Source: an uncultured bacterium (GTDB lineage Bacteria > Bacillota > Clostridia > Oscillospirales > Ruminococcaceae). From it: DNA of 28,203 nt. Each line of letters begins with the position of its first letter. Position 1 is the first letter of the stretch. Under the pieces are notes generated by a model. That model was not told where the DNA came from and did not search any database. It was given only the letters and a program-made list of their open reading frames with translations. Location of the stretch: assembly GCA_905214345.1 (NCBI GenBank), contig CAJMLV010000035.1, positions 1 through 28,203 of the forward strand, written 5' to 3'. A program made the translations under genes and the position numbers. Shown piece after piece: positions 22,495-28,203 of the stretch.

Positions 22495-23520
22495 ATGTGT
22501 TGCATTTTTCGTTCCCGCATTCTGTTGTCGGCCGCAGTTCTTGCTCTGGCTGCTTTATTTCTGGCACACCCGGATACCGCGGCTGCAGGCTTTGAGCAAG
22601 GCGTACGGCTGTGCATGCATACACTGCTTCCGGCGCTCTTTCCCTTTTTTGTAGCCTGCGGCCTTCTGACATCCGCCGTGGGCCGCAAAGGCGGGTTTGC
22701 AGCTGCCCTGCTGCTCTCCTGGCTGGGAGGGTATGCAGTTTGCGCAGGACTTGTGCGGGACCTGCGGATACAGGGCAAGCTCTCCCCTTTCCGGGCCAAC
22801 CTTCTGCTTCTGTTGGGATGCTGTTCCGGGCCGGGGTTTGTGGTGGGCAGCATCGGCGGGCAGTTGCTGGGCTCGGTGCCGATGGGGCTTCTTTTATATG
22901 CCACCCAACTAGTCGCCAACCTTGTCTGTGCTGTCCTTTTATGGCCTTTGGCTAAACGCTGGAGCATCGACCGCCCTTTGCCCGCCCCCGCAAAGACGCC
23001 CGCCCCGCAAGGGCTGCCCCAGGCCATCGCCCAAGCCGTGGACAGTAGCCTGTGCGTGTGCGGGACGGTGGTTTTCTTTCGGATGGTGCAGACCACCCTC
23101 ATTGCCAGCCTGGTACTGCCGTCCTCTGCCGCGCCCTTTCTCTCGGCTTTTTGGGAGATCAGTTCCGGCTGTGCGGACTTTGCCCGGCTGGGCGGCAGCA
23201 CCGCCCTGTATGGGCTGTGTCTTTGCCTGAGCGGGTTGAGCGTATCGGTATTCGTGCAGCTGCAGTCCTTGCTGGAGGGTACAGCCGACCTGCGATTGCT
23301 TGCACTGAGCCGGGCACTTCATCTACCCTTGCTGTTGCTGCTCGTCAAGTTCCTTGCCCCCCGTTTGCCCGGAGAGACCGCTGTCTTTTCCAGCCTGGCT
23401 CCCCGTGTCGTGACCATGAACCGCACCGCCCCGGATACCGCCTTTGTGGTATTTTTGTTCCTGTGTGCCGTCCTTTACAAAACACGGAAAAAAAATTATA
23501 ATAGGTCCATTCGCGGATGA
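22495..23520 (+). CDS. ylbJ: YlbJ-type sporulation integral membrane protein
   Basis: The 341-residue protein is hydrophobic throughout, with about eight membrane helices. It has the gate-like segments of the nucleoside-recognition/SpoVV (YlbJ) family: LLPALFPFFVACGLL near residue 50, LLSWLGGYAVCA, LLLLGCCSGPGFVVGS, and LSAFWEISSGC with the conserved E..SG. In Bacillus YlbJ (SpoVV) is a mother-cell protein of the outer forespore membrane needed for dipicolinic acid delivery. That role is inferred here from similarity and from the divergent yqfC-yqfD pair. AAAGGAG lies nine bases before the ATG. The next gene's promoter lies inside the 3' end of this one. Confidence 0.8.
   Translation: MCCIFRSRILLSAAVLALAALFLAHPDTAAAGFEQGVRLCMHTLLPALFPFFVACGLLTSAVGRKGGFAAALLLSWLGGYAVCAGLVRDLRIQGKLSPFRANLLLLLGCCSGPGFVVGSIGGQLLGSVPMGLLLYATQLVANLVCAVLLWPLAKRWSIDRPLPAPAKTPAPQGLPQAIAQAVDSSLCVCGTVVFFRMVQTTLIASLVLPSSAAPFLSAFWEISSGCADFARLGGSTALYGLCLCLSGLSVSVFVQLQSLLEGTADLRLLALSRALHLPLLLLLVKFLAPRLPGETAVFSSLAPRVVTMNRTAPDTAFVVFLFLCAVLYKTRKKNYNRSIRG
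23474..23502 (+). promoter_or_regulatory. Sigma-A promoter inside the 3' end of the ylbJ-like gene
   Basis: TTTACA (23474-23479) and TATAAT (23497-23502) are exactly 17 bases apart. Transcription should begin near 23509 and serve the four-cysteine protein and the membrane protein after it, independently of the sporulation gene. Confidence 0.78.
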
Positions 23521-23546
23521 TAAAAACAGGAAGGAGGGGCCATCCT

Positions 23547-23768
23547 ATGTTCAAAAAGCCAATCTATGGGAGTAAGATCGCACCGGCATGTGCCTACTGC
23601 CTGCACGGAAGCCCTGCAGCGGACAACCGCATGGTTCTTTGCAAACAGCGTGGGGTGGTTTCCCCATACTATTCCTGCCGCAAGTTTGTCTACGATCCCC
23701 TGATGCGCACACCCCGCCGGCAGGAACTGCCCCACCTTGACCCCAAAGATTTCAGCCTGGACGAATAA
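23547..23768 (+). CDS. Small four-cysteine protein, probable metal-binding, function unknown
   Basis: The 73-residue protein starts MFKKPIYGSKIAPACAYC. Its four cysteines (C15, C18, C32, C44) form a CxxC plus two single cysteines, as in a compact zinc or iron-sulfur site. The conserved-looking tail YSCRKFVYDPLMRTPRR is one I associate with a widespread but uncharacterised small protein of Clostridia. GGAAGGAGG lies about nine bases upstream of the ATG, so the start is firm. It has its own vegetative promoter and is followed after 17 bases by a membrane protein gene, probably in one operon. Confidence 0.8.
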   Translation: MFKKPIYGSKIAPACAYCLHGSPAADNRMVLCKQRGVVSPYYSCRKFVYDPLMRTPRRQELPHLDPKDFSLDE

Positions 23769-23785
23769 AACAAAAGAGGTTGCCC

Positions 23786-24664
23786 ATGCCCAACAAAGAG
23801 AAAAAGCAAAGTTTCCGTTCCACCCTGCGCGACGCCTGGCAGCATGAACGGGGCGTCATGTTCGTGTATATCTTCCTGCGCCTTTCTGTCATCCTTGTGC
23901 TGGTGGCACAGCTCTTCAACCGCAATTTTGAAAACGTGTTCCTGTGCGTGCTGGTGCTGTTCCTCTTCTCTTTGCCCACCATGCTGGAACGACGGCTGGC
24001 CATCGAGCTGCCCAACACACTGGAAGTCATCATCCTCTTGTTCATTTATGCCGCCGAGATCATGGGCGAGATCGGTGCGTATTATATCAAACACCCCTAC
24101 TGGGACACCGCCCTGCACACCATGAACGGCTTTTTGTGTGCAGCGGTGGGTTTTTCGCTGCTGGACCTGCTGAACCGACAGAAAAAGGTCACCTTTCAGC
24201 TGTCGCCTCTGTACCTGGCGGTGGTGGCATTCTGCTTTTCTATGACGGTTGGTGTGCTGTGGGAGTTCTTTGAATGTCTGATGGACCAGCTTTTCTACCT
24301 GGACATGCAGAAAGACATCATCGTGCATGAGATCGGCACCGTTATGCTGGACCCCACCGGCGGCAACAAACCCATTCATTTGCGGGACATTGTGGATGTG
24401 ATCGTGGTCCAGGGCGACGGCACCCAGACAGCCCTGGGTCTGGGTGGATACCTGGACATCGGTCTGCTGGACACCATGATGGACCTGTTCGTCAACTTTG
24501 TGGGCGCCATCGTGTTCTCAGTGATCGGGTTCTTCTACGTCCGCAGCCGCGGCAAGAGCCGTTTTGCCAAACGGTTCATTCCGGTGGTTTCGGATACCGT
24601 CCCCTCTCATCCCACCGATAAGGAACAGGATTCCGACGTTTCCGAACCTTCACCCCGGGAATGA
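23786..24664 (+). CDS. DUF2238-like (YjdF-type) integral membrane protein
   Basis: The 292-residue protein has about seven hydrophobic helices. Its central motif TALHTMNGFLCAAVGFSLLD followed by MTVGVLWEFFECLMDQLF resembles the D..LH...GF and E..E..D pattern of DUF2238/YjdF membrane proteins. Conserved acidic and histidine residues lie near the membrane; activity is unknown. The C-terminal 40 residues are polar and rich in Asp, Ser and Pro. AAAGAGGT lies five bases from the ATG at 23786, a short but workable spacing. A clear terminator follows. Confidence 0.75.
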   Translation: MPNKEKKQSFRSTLRDAWQHERGVMFVYIFLRLSVILVLVAQLFNRNFENVFLCVLVLFLFSLPTMLERRLAIELPNTLEVIILLFIYAAEIMGEIGAYYIKHPYWDTALHTMNGFLCAAVGFSLLDLLNRQKKVTFQLSPLYLAVVAFCFSMTVGVLWEFFECLMDQLFYLDMQKDIIVHEIGTVMLDPTGGNKPIHLRDIVDVIVVQGDGTQTALGLGGYLDIGLLDTMMDLFVNFVGAIVFSVIGFFYVRSRGKSRFAKRFIPVVSDTVPSHPTDKEQDSDVSEPSPRE

Positions 24665-24689
24665 GTTTTCACTTTTCAAAAATATCATC

Positions 24690-24731
24690 TGCGCTCTTTC
24701 CGCTGCCAAAGGGGAAGGGCGCAACTTTTTT
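24690..24731 (+). terminator. Terminator after the DUF2238-like gene
   Basis: TGCGCTCTTTCC pairs with GGGAAGGGCGCA, with wobble pairs allowed, and is followed by ACTTTTTT. Confidence 0.82.
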
Positions 24732-24742
24732 ATGACATACAC

Positions 24743-24771
24743 TTGACCAAAAGGCAAACACAAGGTATAAT
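24743..24771 (+). promoter_or_regulatory. Sigma-A promoter of tRNA-Thr
   Basis: TTGACC (24743-24748) and TATAAT (24766-24771) have a 17-base spacer. The mature tRNA begins 11 bases after the -10 box, so the 5' leader is only about five bases. Confidence 0.88.
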
Positions 24772-24782
24772 ACTTGTGTTGT

Positions 24783-24858
24783 GCTGGAATAGCTCAGCCG
24801 GTAGAGCAGCTGATTCGTAATCAGCAGGTCGCGTGTTCAAGTCACGTTTCCAGCTCCA
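24783..24858 (+). tRNA. tRNA-Thr (anticodon CGT)
   Basis: The acceptor stem GCTGGAA pairs with TTCCAGC. The anticodon stem GCTGA/TCAGC encloses TTCGTAA, giving anticodon CGT. The T arm contains GTTCAAGTC, and the CCA end is encoded. It is monocistronic, between its own promoter and terminator. Confidence 0.95.
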
Positions 24859-24864
24859 ACATTT

Positions 24865-24901
24865 CGCCTGGTATCGTAAGATTCCGGGCGTTTTTCTTTT
24901 T
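24865..24901 (+). terminator. Terminator of tRNA-Thr
   Basis: CGCCTGG pairs with CCGGGCG around a loop of about 12 bases, followed by TTTTTCTTTTT. Confidence 0.8.
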
Positions 24902-24968
24902 CCCGGAAGATGAAAAAAATGCCTGCACCCCCCAGAAAAAACAAGCCGAATGGCACAACGAATGACAC

Positions 24969-25011
24969 AAAAAAGCGGAGCTCTCCACACAGTGAAAGCT
25001 CCGCTTTTTAT
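24969..25011. terminator. Bidirectional terminator after ligA
   Basis: AAAAAGCGGAGCT pairs with AGCTCCGCTTTTT, giving T-tracts on both strands. It lies directly after the ligA stop codon on the minus strand and behind tRNA-Thr on the plus strand. The DNA between it and the tRNA-Thr terminator (24902-24968) holds no gene I can support. Confidence 0.86.
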
Positions 25012-25016
25012 GCTAT

Positions 25017-27008
25017 TTATTCTTCTGTTTCCGCAATCATCTGCAGGAAGGTCGCTTCGTCAATGACCGGAATACCCAGTGTCTGGGCCTTGGTCAGTTT
25101 GGAACCGGCCGCTTCACCCGCCAGCACATAGGCCGTCTTTTTCGACACAGAAGAACTTGCCTTGCCGCCGTTCTGCACAATCAGGGTTTCCGCCTCTTGC
25201 CGGGACAATGTGGGCAGCGTACCGGTGACCACCAGGGTCTTGCCCGCCAAGGCTGTTCCCTTCTTCTGGCCGTGCCAGGTCATATTCACGCCGGCAGCCT
25301 GCAGATGCTGCAGCAGGTCCGCGGTACCGCTCTTGGCAAAGAATTCCGTCACGCTCTGGGCCATGATACCGCCAATGCCTTCAATGACAGCGATTTCCTC
25401 ACCGGAAGCTTTGCTCAAAGCTTCCATGGAGCCGAACTGTTCCGCCAGCAGGGCCGCCGCCTTATCACCTATATTGCGGATACCCAGGCCGAATACCAGC
25501 TTGTCCAGATTGTTCTCCTTGGACTTTTCGATGGCAGCCAGCAGGTTGGCAGCGCTCTTGTCCTTGAACTTGTCCAGGGTAAGCAGGTCCTCTTTTGTCA
25601 AAGTATACAGGTCCGCCACTGTATGCACCAGGCCTTTGGCAATCAGCTGTTCGGCCACCGCTTCGCCCAGGCCGTCGATGGCCATGGCATTGCGGGAAGC
25701 AAAGTGGATCAGGTTGCGCAGGCTCTGGGCCGGACATTCGGGATTGACGCAGCGCAGGGCAGTTTCCTCCTGCAGATGCACCACCGGCTCTCCGCAGGAG
25801 GGGCAAACGCTGGGCATGGCATACGGTACGGTGCCCTCACCGTGCTTGGCCACCCCGATAACTTCGGGAATAATGTCCCCCGCTTTGCGCACCTCGATAG
25901 TATCTCCGATGCGCACGTCCAGGCTGCGGATGATTTCTTCATTATGCAGACTGGCCCGGGACACACTGGTACCCGCCAGGAACACCGGGTCAAACACTGC
26001 CGTAGGCGTCAGCACGCCGGTACGTCCCACCGAGACTTCAATATCCCGCACCACCGTCTGCTTGACTTCCGGCGGATATTTGAAGGCGATGGCCCATCGG
26101 GGGAACTTGTTGGTGCTGCCCAAAGTTTGCCGGGCGGCCAGATCATTCACTTTGATAACTGCGCCGTCAATGTCGAATTCCAGACTGCCGCGCGTCTGCC
26201 CGATGGCCTCGATTTCCTTAATGGCGTCTTCAATGGAATGGTACACGCTGTACCGCGGCGAAACCGGGAACCCCAGGCTCTTGATATAATCCAGTGTTTC
26301 GTGGTGGGTGGCAAATTCCCGCCCACGCAGCTGCTGCAGGTTGAACACAAAGATGGACAGGCCGCGGGATGCGGTGATGCGGGCATCCTTCTGCCGCAGA
26401 GACCCGGCCGCCGCATTGCGGGGATTTTTGAAGGGAGTCTTTTCCTCCAGTTCCTGCTGCTCACACAGAGCGAAAAAGGCCGCGTGAGGCATATACACTT
26501 CACCGCGGACCTCCAGAAATTCCGGAGCGTCGGACAGGTTTTTGGGGATGTCGCGGATGGTAGCCAGATTTTCGGTCACATCCTCCCCCACCAGGCCATC
26601 GCCGCGGGTAGAACCGCGCACAAAGCGGCCATCCTGATATTCCAGGCTGACGGAAAGACCGTCGATTTTGGCTTCCACCACATATTCCGGTTGGATGCCT
26701 GCATCCCGCACACGCTGGTCAAAGTCCCGCAGTTCATCATAAGAGAAAGCATCCTGCAGACTTTCCATCTTGACCGCGTGGGCCACCTTGCTGAACTTAC
26801 TGCTGACGCTTTCGTTCACATGCTGGGTGGGCGAATCCGGGGTGATCAATTCGGGATACTGCGCTTCCAGCGATTTGAGTTCCCGGCTCAGGGCATCATA
26901 TTCGAAGTCTTCCAGTTCCGGGTTATTTTCCATATAATACAGGCGGTTGTTACGCTCAATGATGCGGCGCAGTTCCTCCACCCGTTGCCGTGCTTGTTCC
27001 AGTTGCAT
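25017..27008 (-). CDS. ligA: NAD-dependent DNA ligase LigA
   Basis: LigA seals nicks in replication and repair using NAD+. The 663-residue protein has all family domains: Ia (RNNRLYYMENNP), the adenylation site KIDG with K114, and RGDGLVGEDVT. The OB fold contains VGRTGVLTP, and the Cys4 zinc finger has C402, C405, C420 and C425. Helix-hairpin-helix repeats follow (IDGLGEAVA, LGIRNIGDKAA), then a C-terminal BRCT domain (LVVTGTLPTLSRQEAE). The length is standard. The start at 27008 has CGGAG eight bases upstream. It is a single-gene unit with its own promoter and terminator, and pcrA, its common neighbour, is not here. Confidence 0.98.
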   Translation of the reverse strand: MQLEQARQRVEELRRIIERNNRLYYMENNPELEDFEYDALSRELKSLEAQYPELITPDSPTQHVNESVSSKFSKVAHAVKMESLQDAFSYDELRDFDQRVRDAGIQPEYVVEAKIDGLSVSLEYQDGRFVRGSTRGDGLVGEDVTENLATIRDIPKNLSDAPEFLEVRGEVYMPHAAFFALCEQQELEEKTPFKNPRNAAAGSLRQKDARITASRGLSIFVFNLQQLRGREFATHHETLDYIKSLGFPVSPRYSVYHSIEDAIKEIEAIGQTRGSLEFDIDGAVIKVNDLAARQTLGSTNKFPRWAIAFKYPPEVKQTVVRDIEVSVGRTGVLTPTAVFDPVFLAGTSVSRASLHNEEIIRSLDVRIGDTIEVRKAGDIIPEVIGVAKHGEGTVPYAMPSVCPSCGEPVVHLQEETALRCVNPECPAQSLRNLIHFASRNAMAIDGLGEAVAEQLIAKGLVHTVADLYTLTKEDLLTLDKFKDKSAANLLAAIEKSKENNLDKLVFGLGIRNIGDKAAALLAEQFGSMEALSKASGEEIAVIEGIGGIMAQSVTEFFAKSGTADLLQHLQAAGVNMTWHGQKKGTALAGKTLVVTGTLPTLSRQEAETLIVQNGGKASSSVSKKTAYVLAGEAAGSKLTKAQTLGIPVIDEATFLQMIAETEE

Positions 27009-27048
27009 ATCATTTCTCCGTTTTGTCTGTGACAGAATTTCCTGTATC

Positions 27049-27077
27049 AGTATACCACAAAGGCCGTGTCTTGTCAT
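27049..27077 (-). promoter_or_regulatory. Sigma-A promoter of ligA
   Basis: On the minus strand ATGACA (27072-27077) and TATACT (27049-27054) are 17 bases apart, and the -10 box also carries the TGn extension (TGGTATACT). The leader to the ligA start is about 35 bases. Confidence 0.8.
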
Positions 27078-27079
27078 GA

Positions 27080-27116
27080 GGTGTGGCAGCAAGCATCCCA
27101 TTAAAAGTGCCGCACC
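27080..27116. repeat. Inverted repeat between the ligA and tRNA-Ala promoters
   Basis: GGTGTGGCA (27080-27088) pairs with TGCCGCACC (27108-27116), nine pairs with one wobble, around 19 bases. It lies just upstream of the ligA -35 box. There is no T-tract for plus-strand termination; it could be an operator or a chance hairpin. Confidence 0.4.
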
Positions 27117-27157
27117 GGAAGAGGTCAAAAAAAGAAAAAGAATTTTGAAAAAAAGTG

Positions 27158-27186
27158 TTGACAAACAGAACCGCTCTTGCTATAAT
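27158..27186 (+). promoter_or_regulatory. Consensus sigma-A promoter of tRNA-Ala
   Basis: TTGACA (27158-27163) and TATAAT (27181-27186) both match consensus exactly, with a 17-base spacer. The leader to the tRNA holds a CGTCGC/GCGACG hairpin (27194-27210). Confidence 0.92.
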
Positions 27187-27219
27187 AACACTCGTCGCCA
27201 GTGAGCGACGCAAAAATTT

Positions 27220-27295
<76 letters not shown>

Positions 27296-27332
27296 AAAGC
27301 ACCAACCGAAAGGTTGGTGCTTTTTTCTTTGC
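27296..27332 (+). terminator. Terminator of tRNA-Ala
   Basis: AAAAGCACCAACC pairs perfectly with GGTTGGTGCTTTT around a GAAA tetraloop and is followed by TTCTTT. It starts at the base after the tRNA CCA end. Confidence 0.92.
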
Positions 27333-27370
27333 TTTTTAATCTTTTCACTCTGGATTTGATGCTGCCTCTG

Positions 27371-27379
27371 TGCTACACT
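27371..27379 (+). promoter_or_regulatory. Possible extended -10 promoter of the acetyltransferase gene
   Basis: TGCTACACT resembles a TGn-extended -10 box 34 bases before the start codon. The -35 position (TGGATT) is weak. It is the best candidate between the tRNA terminator and the gene. Confidence 0.35.
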
Positions 27380-27412
27380 GTACGGGACATCAATAAAAAG
27401 GAGAACGAAAAG

Positions 27413-28033
27413 ATGGCTGCAAACCACATCAAAGAGCAGATGCACAGCGGAGAGCTGTACGACCCGGCAGACGAAAGCATCATGCAGGAACAGTTTGTTT
27501 GCCAGGAACTGTTATATGAATATAACCAGACACGCCCCCATGAGCAGGCCCGGCGTACCGAATTGCTGCGCCGGATGTTTGCCGAAATCGGAGATAACTG
27601 CTATATTGAGCCTCCGTTCCATGCCAACTGGGGCGGCCATCATGTACATTTTGGGAAAAACGTGTATGCCAACTTCAATCTGACGATGGTAGATGATACG
27701 CACATATTTGTGGGGGACTATACCATGTTTGGCCCCAATGTTACGGTGGCTTCTGCCGGGCACCCCATCAACCCCGAATTGCGTCAGCGGGCGCTGCAGT
27801 ACAACATGCCGGTGCATATCGGCAAAAACTGCTGGATCGGAGCCGGTGTCATCGTTGTTCCCGGTGTTACCATCGGGGACAACGTGGTCGTGGGAGCAGG
27901 CAGTGTGGTAACCAAAGATATACCGGACAATGTGGTGGCCGTAGGTAATCCGTGCCGGGTCCTGAGGCCGGTGAGTGAACACGACAGAGAGTTTTACTTT
28001 AAAAACCGTCGGATTCCTCAAGATATGTTCTGA
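27413..28033 (+). CDS. Maltose/galactoside O-acetyltransferase-type hexapeptide enzyme
   Basis: This enzyme family transfers acetyl from acetyl-CoA to a sugar hydroxyl. The 206-residue protein has an N-terminal Mac domain (MHSGELYDPADESIMQEQ, with the typical L-Y-N-T segment LLYEYNQTRP). A left-handed beta-helix follows, made of hexapeptide repeats (IGDNCYIEPPF, VGDYTMFGPNV, IGKNCWIGAGVIVVPGV, IGDNVVVGAGSVV). The catalytic histidine is in SAGHPINPE. AAGGAG lies nine bases before the ATG. It is a single-gene unit between two inverted copies of tRNA-Ala. The sugar acceptor cannot be told, so neither maa nor lacA is assigned. Confidence 0.92.
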   Translation: MAANHIKEQMHSGELYDPADESIMQEQFVCQELLYEYNQTRPHEQARRTELLRRMFAEIGDNCYIEPPFHANWGGHHVHFGKNVYANFNLTMVDDTHIFVGDYTMFGPNVTVASAGHPINPELRQRALQYNMPVHIGKNCWIGAGVIVVPGVTIGDNVVVGAGSVVTKDIPDNVVAVGNPCRVLRPVSEHDREFYFKNRRIPQDMF

Positions 28034-28046
28034 ACCAAAAGAAACC

Positions 28047-28098
28047 AAGTAAGGGCGCAAGGATTTCAAAAATGCCTTGTGCCCTTACTTTAATTTTT
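28047..28098 (+). terminator. Terminator after the acetyltransferase gene
   Basis: AAGTAAGGGCGCAAGG pairs with CCTTGTGCCCTTACTT (one wobble) around an A/T-rich loop and is followed by TAATTTTT. Confidence 0.88.
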
Positions 28099-28107
28099 CA
28101 GGCAATA

Positions 28108-28149
28108 CAAAAAATCACCGGCCCGTTTCCTTTCGGAAACGAGCCGGTG
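28108..28149 (-). terminator. Terminator of the second, leftward tRNA-Ala
   Basis: On the minus strand CACCGGCTCGTTTCC pairs with GGAAACGGGCCGGTG around GAAA, with wobble at one position, and is followed by ATTTTTTGT. It starts just beyond the CCA end of the tRNA at 28151. Confidence 0.88.
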
Positions 28150-28150
28150 T

Positions 28151-28203
28151 TGGTGGAGATAAGCGGGATCGAACCGCTGACCTCTTGAATGCCATTCAAG
28201 CGC
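28151..28203 (-). tRNA. tRNA-Ala (anticodon GGC), second copy, inverted and partial
   Basis: The 53 visible bases are the exact reverse complement of 27243-27295, from within the D-arm/anticodon junction to the CCA end. The 5' part lies beyond the window. The sequence just outside the tRNA differs from that of the first copy, so only the gene itself is repeated within view. Confidence 0.93.

Noticed and set aside
25197..27032. Long rightward open frame (611 codons) opposite ligA
   Set aside because: It is an antisense shadow of a complete ligA gene with no ribosome-binding site.

Overview
The window is ordinary chromosomal DNA, dense with genes and GC-rich in the coding parts. It most likely comes from a spore-forming or formerly spore-forming Clostridia lineage; an Oscillospirales/Ruminococcaceae-type gut bacterium would fit. 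This is inferred from gene content: spoIIGA-sigE, sigG, ylmC, yqfC-yqfD and a ylbJ-type gene sit among Firmicutes-style housekeeping genes (ysxC, lon, era, recO, mutS2, ligA). I saw no prophage, insertion sequence, CRISPR array or plasmid function.

Layout. Positions 1-6048 read leftwards from one good promoter: lipid kinase, lon, ysxC, a methyltransferase and hslO, followed by a separately promoted tRNA-Gly/tRNA-Val pair that runs off the left edge. A DUF421 membrane protein diverges to the right. Positions 6865-11049 hold the sporulation sigma region, all leftward: spoIIGA-sigE, sigG and the PRC-barrel gene ylmC. Two rightward genes interrupt it, a membrane-anchored protein of unknown function and a HAD hydrolase. 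Positions 11216-13426 hold a radical SAM/SPASM-like enzyme divergent from a TetR-family regulator. The intergenic region between them is unusually rich in signals: CAAAACG repeats and a terminator-like leader hairpin.

Positions 13496-22429 form one long leftward cluster: yqfC, yqfD, phoH, ybeY, dgkA, era, yqzL, recO, mutS2 and an unrecognised 314-residue gene. The order follows the known Bacillus yqfC-to-recO cluster, but pgpH and cdd are absent. Positions 22495-24664 read right: a ylbJ-like membrane protein, a small four-cysteine protein with its own promoter, and a DUF2238-like membrane protein. The right end carries tRNA-Thr, ligA (leftward), tRNA-Ala, a hexapeptide acetyltransferase, and a second, inverted copy of the same tRNA-Ala cut by the window edge.

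Functionally, the window joins protein quality control (Lon, Hsp33), ribosome maturation (YsxC, Era, YbeY, PhoH), DNA maintenance (RecO, MutS2, LigA), lipid phosphorylation (two unrelated kinases) and sporulation control. I found no convincing new multigene system. The best leads are the radical SAM/TetR intergenic region, the unknown genes beside mutS2 and between sigE and sigG, the long yqzL/recO overlap, and the inverted tRNA-Ala pair.
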